64,000 bases of DNA from Herbaspirillum hiltneri N3 (GTDB taxonomy: Bacteria; Pseudomonadota; Gammaproteobacteria; Burkholderiales; Burkholderiaceae_D). A program made the translations under genes and the position numbers. Numbering within the stretch: position 1 is the first letter of the stretch; every line of letters begins with the position of its first letter. The DNA is taken from the NCBI RefSeq assembly GCF_001267925.1, contig NZ_CP011409.1:2170001-2234000 (forward strand), in the 5' to 3' direction. Positions 46,903 to 54,518 of the stretch are shown in pieces. Below the pieces are notes generated by a model. It was given only the letters and a program-made list of their open reading frames with translations, was not told the DNA's origin and did not search any database.

Positions 46903-47487
46903 GTCTTGCCGCGCCTTTGCCGCGCTTGACGGCAAGCGGCGAAGAAGTGGGAATGCAGGGCTGAAAGCAGTATTCGACATCGCGTCGGATGCTGCTTTTT
47001 TCATGGCGGGACGTTTTTGCCGCGGCATAAAAAAACCCGGTGCCAGGGGAACCGGCACCGGGAAAGCTCGTCACTCCCCCGAAAAACCTGGCGGCCCGGG
47101 ACGTGGTCCACGGACTTGCAATGGCGCCTGAAGAGGAGCGGCTTCAGGTGCAGTAACCGATAGGGATGCGAGTGACTTGACTGCATTCTGGCAAATCCGG
47201 GAGGCAATTCATATCGAATAAATTCGAGAGTTACGAGATAGTTATTGCCGTCGAATCCAATACTCGTCCTGCTACCTTGGCAAATAACTTCATTTTTTGT
47301 TTTGTAAATATTTTGCTCGCTGATTTGTCGCTGGTTGAACGTGCGGTGAGCGCTCCCGGCTTAAAAACGAATCGCGGGGCGAGGACACGGCGCGTGGCGG
47401 GCAGGCGACAAATGCGCGTCTGTGGCGCGCCGGCAGCATTGCGGGTCCGATGCTAGACTGATTTTTTCTCTCACCTAAGGAATCGTC
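46903..47487. other. 585-base region without a recognised gene
   Basis: Contains the minus-strand terminator-like hairpin at 47029-47062 with no minus-strand gene feeding it, and AT-rich sequence at 47200-47310. The right end is the promoter of the next gene. A short RNA on the minus strand is possible but unsupported beyond the hairpin. Confidence 0.4.
47029..47062 (-). terminator. Orphan minus-strand terminator-like hairpin
   Basis: CCCGGTGCC (47036-47044) pairs perfectly with GGCACCGGG (47054-47062), followed on the minus strand by seven T. No annotated minus-strand gene precedes it. Confidence 0.65.
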
Positions 47488-48099
47488 ATGTCGAGTCGCT
47501 CCAGGTTGTTGTCCTTGTTTGCAGTTGCCGCGCTGGCGTTGCCCATGTTGGTCCAGGCGCAGAATGCGGCGCCCGCCAGGATCCGCGGCACGGTTGCCGC
47601 AATCAGCGGCAATAGCGTCGACATACTGACGCGCGAAGGGAAGAAGCTGACACTGCAGCTGAACGACGCCACACGCTATTCCTTCGTCAAGGCGCTCGAC
47701 CTGGCATCGATCAAGCAAGGCAGCTTCATCGGTACGGCCGGCAAGCCGACCGCCAACGGCGGCATCGAAGCGCTGGAAGTCGTGGTGTTCCCCGAAGAGG
47801 CGCGCGGTTCCGGTGAAGGTCACTACGACTGGGACCTGTTGCCGGGCAGCAGCATGACCAACGCCACCGTCTCGGCGGTGGTGTCGGGCAATGCCGGACG
47901 CGATCTGGAGCTGACTTACCAGGGCAAGAGCATCAAGATTCAGGTCCCGAAGGATGTGCCGGTCGTGACCTTCGTGCCGGCCACTGCACAGGACCTGAAA
48001 CCGGGCCTGGCGGTATTTGCGGTGGCGTCGCGCAGCGGCGAGGAGTGGAAGGCCGGACGTCTCCTGATCGAGAAGGATGGCGTCAAGCCGCCGATGTGA
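47488..48099 (+). CDS. Exported protein with DUF5666-like repeats
   Basis: 203 residues with a signal peptide (LLSLFAVAALALPMLVQAQ). The mature part has two copies of a small beta module: RIRGTVAAISGNSVDILTREGKKLTLQLN with SFIGTAGKP, and ATVSAVVSGNAGRDLELTYQGKSIKIQVP with GLAVFAVASRS. This resembles DUF5666 proteins, small periplasmic beta-barrels of unknown role. The assignment is by pattern only. Confidence 0.75.
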   Translation: MSSRSRLLSLFAVAALALPMLVQAQNAAPARIRGTVAAISGNSVDILTREGKKLTLQLNDATRYSFVKALDLASIKQGSFIGTAGKPTANGGIEALEVVVFPEEARGSGEGHYDWDLLPGSSMTNATVSAVVSGNAGRDLELTYQGKSIKIQVPKDVPVVTFVPATAQDLKPGLAVFAVASRSGEEWKAGRLLIEKDGVKPPM

Positions 48100-48491
48100 G
48101 TATGGCAGGGAGGCAGCTTGTTATGCCGCCATGGAATAAGCGAATAGGATATTGATCGTTTCCATGCGCGGTTTTTGGCTTTAAAGTGGCACTGTCTCCT
48201 CAATAACCTCCTGGAAGAAGTTTTTGAGATTGAACCCGCCCGGCCCGCGCCCGGCGGGTTTTTTTTCGCCGATCGCTCACGTTGCCGCCCAATAAATAAT
48301 CAATCTGTTGCCGGTGCCGTCGCAGCAAGGGATTGCGCCGATCCCCCACAGCTTGTCCACAGGGCTGTTCACAGGCGCTGTGGGTAACTCGGCGGTCAAG
48401 TCTGGGCAGAACGGCGTTTCGCGCGTACCATGGCGGCCGGGACATCCGTTCGGATATCCGCCTACAGCAAGCCCACCCGGAGAACGCAGCA
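48100..48491. other. 392-base intergenic region with terminator and DnaA-box-like sites
   Basis: Holds the terminator at 48233-48266 and, at 48353-48387, TTGTCCACA and TGTGGGTAA (reverse of TTACCCACA), each one mismatch from the DnaA box TTATCCACA. No gene seen. Confidence 0.5.
48233..48266 (+). terminator. Rho-independent terminator
   Basis: AACCCGCC (48233-48240) pairs with GGCGGGTT (48253-48260) and runs into eight T. It is 133 bases past the nearest plus-strand stop, so a long 3' untranslated region or a separate small RNA is implied. Confidence 0.85.
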
Positions 48492-48857
48492 ATGAGCAAT
48501 GATTTGACCAAAGATGAATTTGACGCCCTCGGTCAGATCAGCCGCAAGGAACATCGCGGCCGCCCGAGCGCCTGCGTGGCGCGCAACACCAAGCGCCTGA
48601 CCGGCATCAAGATGCTCGAATACACCCGCGAAGGCCATCTGGCGCTGACGGAAAAGGGTTTGCAGACGCTGTTCATCTATCGCTGCATCGAAGCCTTGCG
48701 CGGCCTGAACGCGGATGCCGACGCGGTGGTCGACGCCGACGTCGCGATCTTCCTCAGCCGCAAGGGGCATATCGTCGCCAAGGAAGGCAGCAAGCAGTTC
48801 GAGATCACCCAGCGCGGCCGTGAATCGCTGGCCGATATCGACGCGCAATCGCGCTGA
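48492..48857 (+). CDS. Small soluble hypothetical protein (121 aa)
   Basis: ATG with GGAG nine bases upstream. The protein opens with DLTKDEFDALGQISRKEHRG, contains RNTKRLTGIKMLEYTREGHLALTEKGLQTLF and VAKEGSKQFEITQRGRESLADID. Two segments of the form LTEKG and ITQRGRE recall the wing of winged-helix proteins, so a small DNA-binding role is conceivable but unproven. Confidence 0.65.
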   Translation: MSNDLTKDEFDALGQISRKEHRGRPSACVARNTKRLTGIKMLEYTREGHLALTEKGLQTLFIYRCIEALRGLNADADAVVDADVAIFLSRKGHIVAKEGSKQFEITQRGRESLADIDAQSR

Positions 48858-49158
48858 TGTGCTGATGCCCTGAGCGCAGGGCGCAGGGCGCAGCAACTGC
48901 GGCGTCTGTGCAGGAACACGCGTTCCCGACTTTGTTTTCCTCTGCTTTTCCTCTTCGCTTTCCCGCTTCTATTGCGCTTGTTTTGCGCTTGTTTTGCACT
49001 TGTATCGCGCTGTCCACCACCCGTGCCGGCATAGGGAATTCCCCGATAGATTGTGCCTGCCTGCGTGTCTATGATGCACTCCATGGACAGACGGTTTGCA
49101 ACACGGCGACAGCCCTGCGACAACAGACCTTCTGCGTAATCAAGCTCATGGAGGTCAT
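48858..49158. other. 301-base intergenic region with an 11-base tandem repeat
   Basis: TGCGCTTGTTT occurs at 48973-48983 and 48984-48994, followed by a diverged copy TGCACTTGTAT (48995-49005). No gene seen. Confidence 0.6.
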
Positions 49159-49440
49159 ATGCAATTCATCGTCGATACAGTGCCGAACGATATCGCCCTG
49201 ATGTTCGTCACTTACCTGGGTTTCTGCATGTTGCTGATGTTTCTGTTCATTCGCGCCGATTGCGAGTGGAACAAGCGTGAAATGAAGTTGTCCCGCGAGC
49301 GCCTGCGCGTACTCTCGGCCGACCGGGAAAATTCGGATCGCCTGCGCGAACTGACCGCCTGCTCGGTGCATCACGACGTCAACTGCGCATGCTTCCTGCA
49401 CAGCAACGATGCCGACGCCACAGGCAAGAATGCTGCCTGA
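49159..49440 (+). CDS. Small single-pass membrane protein (93 aa)
   Basis: GGAGG five bases before the ATG. One membrane segment (about residues 12-32, ALMFVTYLGFCMLLMFLFI), then a highly charged helix (WNKREMKLSRERLRVLSADRE) and a Cys/His-containing tail (TACSVHHDVNCACFLHS). No recognised family. The CxxxHHxxxCxC pattern could bind metal, which is speculation. Confidence 0.65.
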   Translation: MQFIVDTVPNDIALMFVTYLGFCMLLMFLFIRADCEWNKREMKLSRERLRVLSADRENSDRLRELTACSVHHDVNCACFLHSNDADATGKNAA

Positions 49441-49488
49441 GTCGGCCTGACCCGGCTGGAGCCGCATGCGGTATGAGAAAATACGCGG

Positions 49489-50136
49489 ATGAAATCATCC
49501 AACATTCGCCCCCTCATCCCGCTTGCGGATTACCAACGTATTTTTCGCGTCATTCACTCGGTACTCGATAGTGTCGACGCCAATATCCCGGCCGCGAGTT
49601 TTTTCTTCAGCGTCACCGCGGCGCAGATATTGAAAAAGTTTTACAAGAAGAACGCCTTTCCGGTCGCCGGTGCGGCGTTCTACCTGATCAGCAAAGATGG
49701 CAGCGGCGCCTTGTCCTTCGGCACGCTGGACGGCGACAAGGTCGACAGCAACAGCGACGCGTTCCACTGCTGGGTGCAATGCGACGGTTATGCGCTGGAC
49801 TTCATGGCGCCGGTGTTTGAAGAATTGCTGGAAGACGCGGGCCATCCGATGGCGGTGCCGCGCCAAATGTTCCAGAAGGATCTGGCGCGCATGTCGGCGT
49901 CGCCGACGGGATTGAGCGCGCTGGGAGACTTCAGGCTGGAGCCGAACCTGGCGCTGACGCGTGATTTGTTGCAGCAGTTCATGAACAAGCCGGCGCTGAG
50001 CAATCTGTCGCAGGTGTGCATGGACTGGTACCAGAAGCCGCCGAAGGAACTGGGCAGCGGCGTGGTCATGCAGAACGCCGAAGGCGAAGGCACCAGGATG
50101 GCGCTGAGCCGCTTGCAGATTACCGGCGCCTGGTGA
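49489..50136 (+). CDS. DUF2026 family protein
   Basis: 215 residues, soluble. Pattern includes PLADYQRIFRVIHSVLDSV, AASFFFSVTAAQILKKFYKKNAFPVAGAAFY split over residues 38-68, FHCWVQCDGYALDFMAPVF and PRQMFQKDLARM. I place it in DUF2026. The N-terminal Cys-free, His-Trp (HCW) region and the ALDFMAP motif recall transglutaminase-like folds, but that is tentative. No operon partner. Confidence 0.75.
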   Translation: MKSSNIRPLIPLADYQRIFRVIHSVLDSVDANIPAASFFFSVTAAQILKKFYKKNAFPVAGAAFYLISKDGSGALSFGTLDGDKVDSNSDAFHCWVQCDGYALDFMAPVFEELLEDAGHPMAVPRQMFQKDLARMSASPTGLSALGDFRLEPNLALTRDLLQQFMNKPALSNLSQVCMDWYQKPPKELGSGVVMQNAEGEGTRMALSRLQITGAW

Positions 50137-50500
50137 CGGCTGCCGCGAGGCATATGAATTTGGGGTGGGGGAAGCAGCAGTAGCAGCAACAGAAGTACGT
50201 ACAGCACTTGGGGAAGTGAACTGTAGTTGTCGTCTTGAGGGGAGCAGGAGTGGGGGAGAAGGGGGAGTGGTGCACCGGACGATTGGTCCGGCACACCGTG
50301 CAATCATGCATATCGGTTGCATGTATCGCGAAAGAGTTGACAGGATAAGCCGGCTTTGTGACTTGTTGATGACAGTGACAATCATCCCATGGTGGTTGCT
50401 GCGAGATTCAGGAATGCGCGAAACCGTTTCAGAGTGTCACGAAGCCGTCATACGATGCCGATAGAATCTCGTTTGTCTCCTCTAAACTTGCTTTAGATTC

Positions 50501-50534
50501 ACCTGCGATACAGACGTATCGCAGGTTTTTTTTT
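50501..50534 (+). terminator. Strong Rho-independent terminator without an upstream gene
   Basis: ACCTGCGATA (50501-50510) pairs perfectly with TATCGCAGGT (50517-50526), followed by nine T. The nearest plus-strand coding stop is 365 bases upstream, so it may end a small RNA. Confidence 0.85.
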
Positions 50535-50726
50535 CTCAGAATTTTGTACTGCGCAGTTGCCGCAGCGTCCGTTGAAGTAGCCAATGCCGGATAGTGGCGT
50601 CGTAACCCGGCTGCACGCACACGTCATGGAAGCCGCCAATCTCCCTGCTGGTGATCCAGCCCGGCGGCGCGGGGTGCGTTTTTGTCTTCCACTTGCTCAA
50701 GAATGACCAGGAATGGAATTTCCCTT

Positions 50727-50810
50727 GTTATCAACGACTTAAGCAAGTTCTCCAGTGCTTATCCACAGGCTTGCTACCAAAATGTGGGGATAACTTCCCG
50801 ACAAATCCAC
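50727..50810. other. DnaA-box-like cluster
   Basis: TTATCCACA (50758-50766) is a perfect DnaA box. TTATCAACG (50727-50735), TGGGGATAA (50784-50792, reverse of TTATCCCCA) and AAATCCACA (50802-50810) differ at one or two positions. Confidence 0.5.
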
Positions 50811-50838
50811 AGCAAATTCGCAGTATCCCAACCTTGTT

Positions 50839-51555
50839 TCAACCGCCTTGCGGTGCGCCGTCGGTGTACGGTTCCACCTTGACCGAGGTCATGCTGTAGC
50901 CGGCGCTGCCCATCATCGTGTCGGAGCGTTCGATCTTCAGCACGCCGCTGATCCAGACCGCATCCATGGTGCGGGTGTTCTTGACCGGCTTGCTGCTGTG
51001 CACGTGGATGATCTGGTTGGCGGGCGGCGGCGGTACGTGGATGCAGGCGCCGAAATACGGCACCAGCAGGAATTCCTTCAACGCCTCGCCCTCGCGTTCC
51101 AACGAAACGACGAAGCCGGGAATGCGGATTGCCGCGCCGTTCATGGCCGGATCGACGGGCGCGTTCTTCCAGTACTTCTTGGCTTTCCACAATGCTTCCA
51201 TGGCGCGCGGGTCGCCGTCTTCCATCTTGTCCAGCTTCAGGCCCTTGAACGGCGCCATGGCGTCCCAGTCTTTCGGCATGAGCGACTCCCAGGCGATTTC
51301 GCGGAAGCCGCCTTCGTTTTTGCCGGAGGGCTTGTAAGGCGTCTTTTGCAGGTCGGGTGCCTGTTGCAGGTGGTCGCCGACCTTGTATTGGGCGTTGTCG
51401 GAGTACGGGGCTGCTGCAGCGGTGGTCGCTGCGGGCGCGGCAGCTTCTGCAGCCGGCGCGGCCTTGGGCCCGTTCGGCGTGGCCGCCAGATGCACCGAGT
51501 AACCGACCAGCAATCCGGCAGCCACGATGCCGCCTATCCAGGTAATGCTTTTCAT
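50839..51555 (-). CDS. DUF3299 exported protein of the zinc-uptake operon
   Basis: 238 residues with an N-terminal signal or anchor (TWIGGIVAAGLLVGYSVHLA) and an Ala/Pro linker. The DUF3299 core runs from about residue 85: EIAWESLMPKDWD, VDPAMNGAAIRIPGFVVSLE, LVPYFGACIHVPPPPANQIIHV. DUF3299 proteins accompany ZrgA-type zinc ABC systems. The CIHVPPPP segment holds a Cys and His that could handle metal. It is last in the minus-strand operon, 41 bases after the permease. The ATG at 51555 starts a good signal peptide; the frame remains open upstream without a ribosome site. Confidence 0.87.
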   Translation of the reverse strand: MKSITWIGGIVAAGLLVGYSVHLAATPNGPKAAPAAEAAAPAATTAAAAPYSDNAQYKVGDHLQQAPDLQKTPYKPSGKNEGGFREIAWESLMPKDWDAMAPFKGLKLDKMEDGDPRAMEALWKAKKYWKNAPVDPAMNGAAIRIPGFVVSLEREGEALKEFLLVPYFGACIHVPPPPANQIIHVHSSKPVKNTRTMDAVWISGVLKIERSDTMMGSAGYSMTSVKVEPYTDGAPQGG

Positions 51556-51596
51556 GATGTTGCAGTCGTCATAGTTGCGGCAACGAGGCCGCGAAA

Positions 51597-52859
51597 TTAA
51601 AGTCGGGGAGTCAGGCCGTCGGCCAGGCTTAGCCTGTAGGCGCGCAGGCCCGGCAGCAGGCTGGCGGCGAAGCCGGCGAGGACGGTCCAGCCCAGCAGCT
51701 GCAGCTCGCCGGCGGCCGGCAAGGCAGGATGCAATGTTACGCCAAATTGCGCGCTCAGGAAGGGCCCCAGCGCGAACAGCGCCAGCGTCAGCAGGACCAC
51801 GCCCAGCACCACGCCGGCCAGCATCACCGCCAGTCCTTCCAGCGCCAGCAGCAAGAACACGTCGCCCGGCCGTGCGCCCACCGAGCGCAGCACTGCCAGC
51901 TCGCGCCGCCGTTCGCCCAGGCTCGCGAGAATCGCTGACACCAGCCCGGCCAGCCCGACGATGACGACCATGCCCGATACCACCAGCAAGGCGTTTTCGC
52001 CGATGCCGACTACTTGCCACAATTCATCCAGCGCCACGCCCGGCAGTACCGCCATCAACGGTTCGCTGTTGTCGTCGGCGATGTCGCGCTGCACGCCGAA
52101 GACTGCAGCGCGGCTTTTCAGGCCGACCAGCACGGCGGTCACGGTCTTCGGCGTGAGGTCGAATTTTTTCACCAGCGCCGGCGCAATCGACAGGCCCGGC
52201 ATCGGCGCGCCGCCTTCCCAGTCGAGGTGGATGGCTTCCATCGCGTCAAGGCCGATATGCACGGTGCGGTCCACCGGGGTGCCGGTGCGCGCCAGGATGC
52301 CGGTGACCGTGAACGGCTTGTCGGCGTGGTCGGTCAGATGCAGGCTGCCCATGCCGTGGCTCAGCACGATGCGGTCGCCCAGCTTGTAATGCAGGCGTTG
52401 CGCTACCTCCGCGCCGAGTACGGTTTCAAAGACATTGCCGAAGACGCGGCCTTCGCCGAGTTGCAGCGGCTGTCCGTCGCCGTAGTGGAAATGCCTGAAA
52501 TAGTCGCCGTTGGTCGCCAACACCGGGAAGCCGCGATGAGAATCGCCCAGCGACAATGGAATGGTCCAGGCGACGGCGGGATTCTTCGCGAGCTTTTGCG
52601 CGCTGTCCCAACCCATGTTGTTGGTGGCGCCGCCGATACGGAAGATCGCGTACAGCATCAGCTGGACCGGACTGGTGCGCGCGCCGACCACCAGGTCGGT
52701 GCCTGACACCGATTGCGAAAAACTGTCGCGCACTTCATGGCGCACGCGCTCGATGCCGAGCAGCATGGCGCTCGACAGCGCGATGGCCAGTAGCATCAGG
52801 CCCAGCGTGTAGCGGCGATTCCAGGCGCTGCGCGCGGCCAGGCGGAACAGGAAGCTCAT
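51597..52859 (-). CDS. ABC transporter permease, MacB/FtsX type, of the ZrgA operon
   Basis: 420 residues with a membrane segment near the N-terminus (TLGLMLLAIALSSAMLLGIE), a large periplasmic domain (about residues 45-275) and three C-terminal segments. LASLGERRRELAVLRSVGARPGDVFLLLALEGLAVMLAG, split over about 315-355, is the FtsX/MacB permease signature. It overlaps the ATPase gene by four bases. The type usually does mechanotransmission rather than channel transport, so its part in zinc uptake is unresolved. Confidence 0.9.
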   Translation of the reverse strand: MSFLFRLAARSAWNRRYTLGLMLLAIALSSAMLLGIERVRHEVRDSFSQSVSGTDLVVGARTSPVQLMLYAIFRIGGATNNMGWDSAQKLAKNPAVAWTIPLSLGDSHRGFPVLATNGDYFRHFHYGDGQPLQLGEGRVFGNVFETVLGAEVAQRLHYKLGDRIVLSHGMGSLHLTDHADKPFTVTGILARTGTPVDRTVHIGLDAMEAIHLDWEGGAPMPGLSIAPALVKKFDLTPKTVTAVLVGLKSRAAVFGVQRDIADDNSEPLMAVLPGVALDELWQVVGIGENALLVVSGMVVIVGLAGLVSAILASLGERRRELAVLRSVGARPGDVFLLLALEGLAVMLAGVVLGVVLLTLALFALGPFLSAQFGVTLHPALPAAGELQLLGWTVLAGFAASLLPGLRAYRLSLADGLTPRL

Positions 52860-53566
52860 GCCGGTTCCTCCTGCGCGCAGCGGTTGATGTCGTTGAGGGC
52901 GATGCGGCGGTCGAAGCGTTCGGCCAGGCGCTGGTCGTGGCTGACGAACACCAGGCTGGCGCCGGCTTGTTCGCACTCGTGCCGGATCAGGTTCAGAAAA
53001 GCCTGTTGACGGTCGCTGTCGAGCGCCGAGGTCGGCTCGTCGGCGACCACGATTTCCGGCCGGCCGATCAGCGCGCGGGCGGCAGCGACACGCTGTTGCT
53101 GGCCGATCGACAGCTGCGTCGCTGCACGCGTCCACAAGTCCGGCGTCAGGTCGAGGCTGCGCAGCAGCGATTCGGCCGCCGTGCGCAAATCGCTGCCCTG
53201 CGCAAGCGCACGTTCACGGCGCAAGGCCGAGAAGCGGCAGGGCAGCACTACGTTGTCGAGAATCGACAGGTAAGGAATCAGATTGAACTGCTGGAAGATG
53301 AAGCCGATATGGTCGACGCGGAAACGATCGCGCCGCGACGCCGGCAGCGCCTCCAGCGCTTGCCCGAGGATGGCGACGCTGCCGGCCTGGGCGCTGCTGA
53401 TGCCGCCGATCAGCGCCAGCAGCGTACTCTTGCCGCTGCCGCTGGGACCGCTGACGAAGACTTGCTCGCGCGCCTGCACCTCGAACCGGTCCAGCGCCAG
53501 CGTCGGCGTTTTCTGGCCGGGCCAGGTGAAGGTGATGTCGCGCAAGGCGATGGCGGCGTCGCTCAT
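52856..53566 (-). CDS. ABC transporter ATPase, LolD/MacB type, of the ZrgA operon
   Basis: 236 residues. Walker A SGPSGSGKSTLLALIGG near 40, Q-loop FIFQQFNLIPYLSILDNV near 90, signature LSIGQQQRVAAARAL near 147 and Walker B EIVVADEPTSALD near 165, as in LolD. It pairs with the FtsX-type permease (ATGA overlap) and follows the ZrgA gene by 27 bases. Confidence 0.93.
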   Translation of the reverse strand: MSDAAIALRDITFTWPGQKTPTLALDRFEVQAREQVFVSGPSGSGKSTLLALIGGISSAQAGSVAILGQALEALPASRRDRFRVDHIGFIFQQFNLIPYLSILDNVVLPCRFSALRRERALAQGSDLRTAAESLLRSLDLTPDLWTRAATQLSIGQQQRVAAARALIGRPEIVVADEPTSALDSDRQQAFLNLIRHECEQAGASLVFVSHDQRLAERFDRRIALNDINRCAQEEPA

Positions 53567-53593
53567 ATCGTGATGTTCGCTGGCTGAAAAATG

Positions 53594-54160
53594 TTAGGGG
53601 ACGGTAATGCTGTTGGCGGCAGGCGTCAGTTTGGCTGCGCCCTGGCGCTTGCCTGTCACCAGTTGCACGTCGATGCTGTTGAATCCCTTGAACGCATCGA
53701 ACAGACGGACCTCGATTTTCTGCAGCCGTTCCGGATGGGCGCAGCGGAAAGTGAAATCGGCGTCGAGATCGGCGTGACCGTCATGGTCGGCTTGCGCAGC
53801 CGGTTTGGCCGCTGCCGCTTCACCGAGCAATGCCGGGTCCAGCGCGGCGGATTCCAATTTGACTCCATTGAGCTTGCATTCCGCTGACGGACTGGTGACG
53901 AACACGGCGCCGGCGTTGCGCAGGGTGTTGGTCATGGCCTGGACAGCTTGCTTGTCCTTCGCGCTGTTGGCGGCGTGTTCGAAGCCGACCAGGTTGACCA
54001 GCGGCGAATCGAGATGCAGCGACAGCGTCTGGCCGTCGAGCGCGACATCGAGCTTGCCGACGCCGTGCACGTGTGCTTCGTGGGCGTGGACAAGCGCAGC
54101 GGAGAACAGCAGGGCAGCGGCGACGGCCAGGGGCAGGGTCTTGCGGAAGTGGGAATACAT
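53594..54160 (-). CDS. zrgA: ZrgA-family (DUF2796) periplasmic zinc-binding protein
   Basis: 188 residues with a signal peptide (PLAVAAALLFSAALVHA) followed at once by HEAHVHGVGKLDVALDG, the characteristic His-rich start of DUF2796/ZrgA. A later DHDGHADLDADF segment adds likely zinc ligands, with SPAEC-type Cys in SPSAECKLNG. In Vibrio this family works in zinc uptake with an ABC module. It is first in the minus-strand operon, and its promoter region is shared with the divergent ZnuCBA operon. Confidence 0.9.
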   Translation of the reverse strand: MYSHFRKTLPLAVAAALLFSAALVHAHEAHVHGVGKLDVALDGQTLSLHLDSPLVNLVGFEHAANSAKDKQAVQAMTNTLRNAGAVFVTSPSAECKLNGVKLESAALDPALLGEAAAAKPAAQADHDGHADLDADFTFRCAHPERLQKIEVRLFDAFKGFNSIDVQLVTGKRQGAAKLTPAANSITVP

Positions 54161-54270
54161 GGGCGAGATCTTTCTTCAGGTGAGCTGCACAGGGCGATCC
54201 GCAAAGCGGAAAGCTGTCCCGGGCTGCATTTTGACTGGATTGAGCGATTTCTTGGGTTTTTGTCACATCT

Positions 54271-54285
54271 TGCAACAATGTTGCA
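54271..54285. promoter_or_regulatory. Palindrome 1 in the zinc divergent promoter (candidate Zur site)
   Basis: TGCAACA-A-TGTTGCA, a perfect 15-base palindrome, 111 bases from the zrgA start. Its centre (54278) lies 40 bases from the centre of palindrome 2. Confidence 0.8.
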
Positions 54286-54310
54286 TTATAATTCCGATCT
54301 TTCATCGAAA

Positions 54311-54325
54311 TGCAACTCGGTTGCA
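54311..54325. promoter_or_regulatory. Palindrome 2 in the zinc divergent promoter (candidate Zur site)
   Basis: TGCAAC-TCG-GTTGCA, a perfect 6-3-6 palindrome sharing the TGCAAC half-site with palindrome 1, 66 bases before the microprotein start. The two sites stand about four helical turns apart. Confidence 0.8.
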
Positions 54326-54390
54326 GCTTATTTTTCGACGCCTGCCCGGCAAGAAGCTGTTCCATAACCCAACAAGAAAATCTCGTTCCC

Positions 54391-54516
54391 ATGCTCTTCC
54401 GTTTCATTCAACAAACCAGCGTGCTTGCGCTGCCGTGGTGGCAGCGCGTGCTGCTGGTCGCGCCGGTGTGCCTGCTGCTGTGGCTGGGCGTGATGTGGGC
54501 CCTGGGAGGAGATTGA
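54391..54516 (+). CDS. 41-residue single-pass membrane microprotein leading the Znu operon
   Basis: ATG at 54391 to TGA at 54514-54516, ending three bases before the ZnuC start. One hydrophobic segment spans about residues 17-38 (RVLLVAPVCLLLWLGVMWAL), preceded by FIQQTSVLALPWWQ. The leader is short and no strong ribosome site is visible, but the coding frame contains the znuC ribosome site, so translation could be coupled. No known family. Position suggests a transporter-associated small protein. Confidence 0.6.
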   Translation: MLFRFIQQTSVLALPWWQRVLLVAPVCLLLWLGVMWALGGD

Positions 54517-54518
54517 AC

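Larger units (their letters stand above)
50137..50838. other. 702-base region without a clear gene
   Basis: Holds a G-rich stretch (50160-50275), an extended inverted repeat centred at 50283 (CCGGAC-GATTG-GTCCGG), a possible promoter TTGACA near 50337, a strong terminator (50501-50534), and a cluster of DnaA-box-like sites (50727-50810). A minus-strand frame at about 50543-50725 reads as a short basic peptide with WITSREIGGFHDVC, but has no convincing start. Confidence 0.5.

Noticed and set aside
50543..50725. Minus-strand frame reading as a short peptide with WITSREIGGFHDVC
   Set aside because: No convincing start codon or ribosome site. It might be a decayed gene end but I cannot support it.
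50758..50766. The perfect DnaA box as evidence for a replication origin
   Set aside because: No replication genes are nearby and only one perfect box is present. Kept only as a possible binding cluster.
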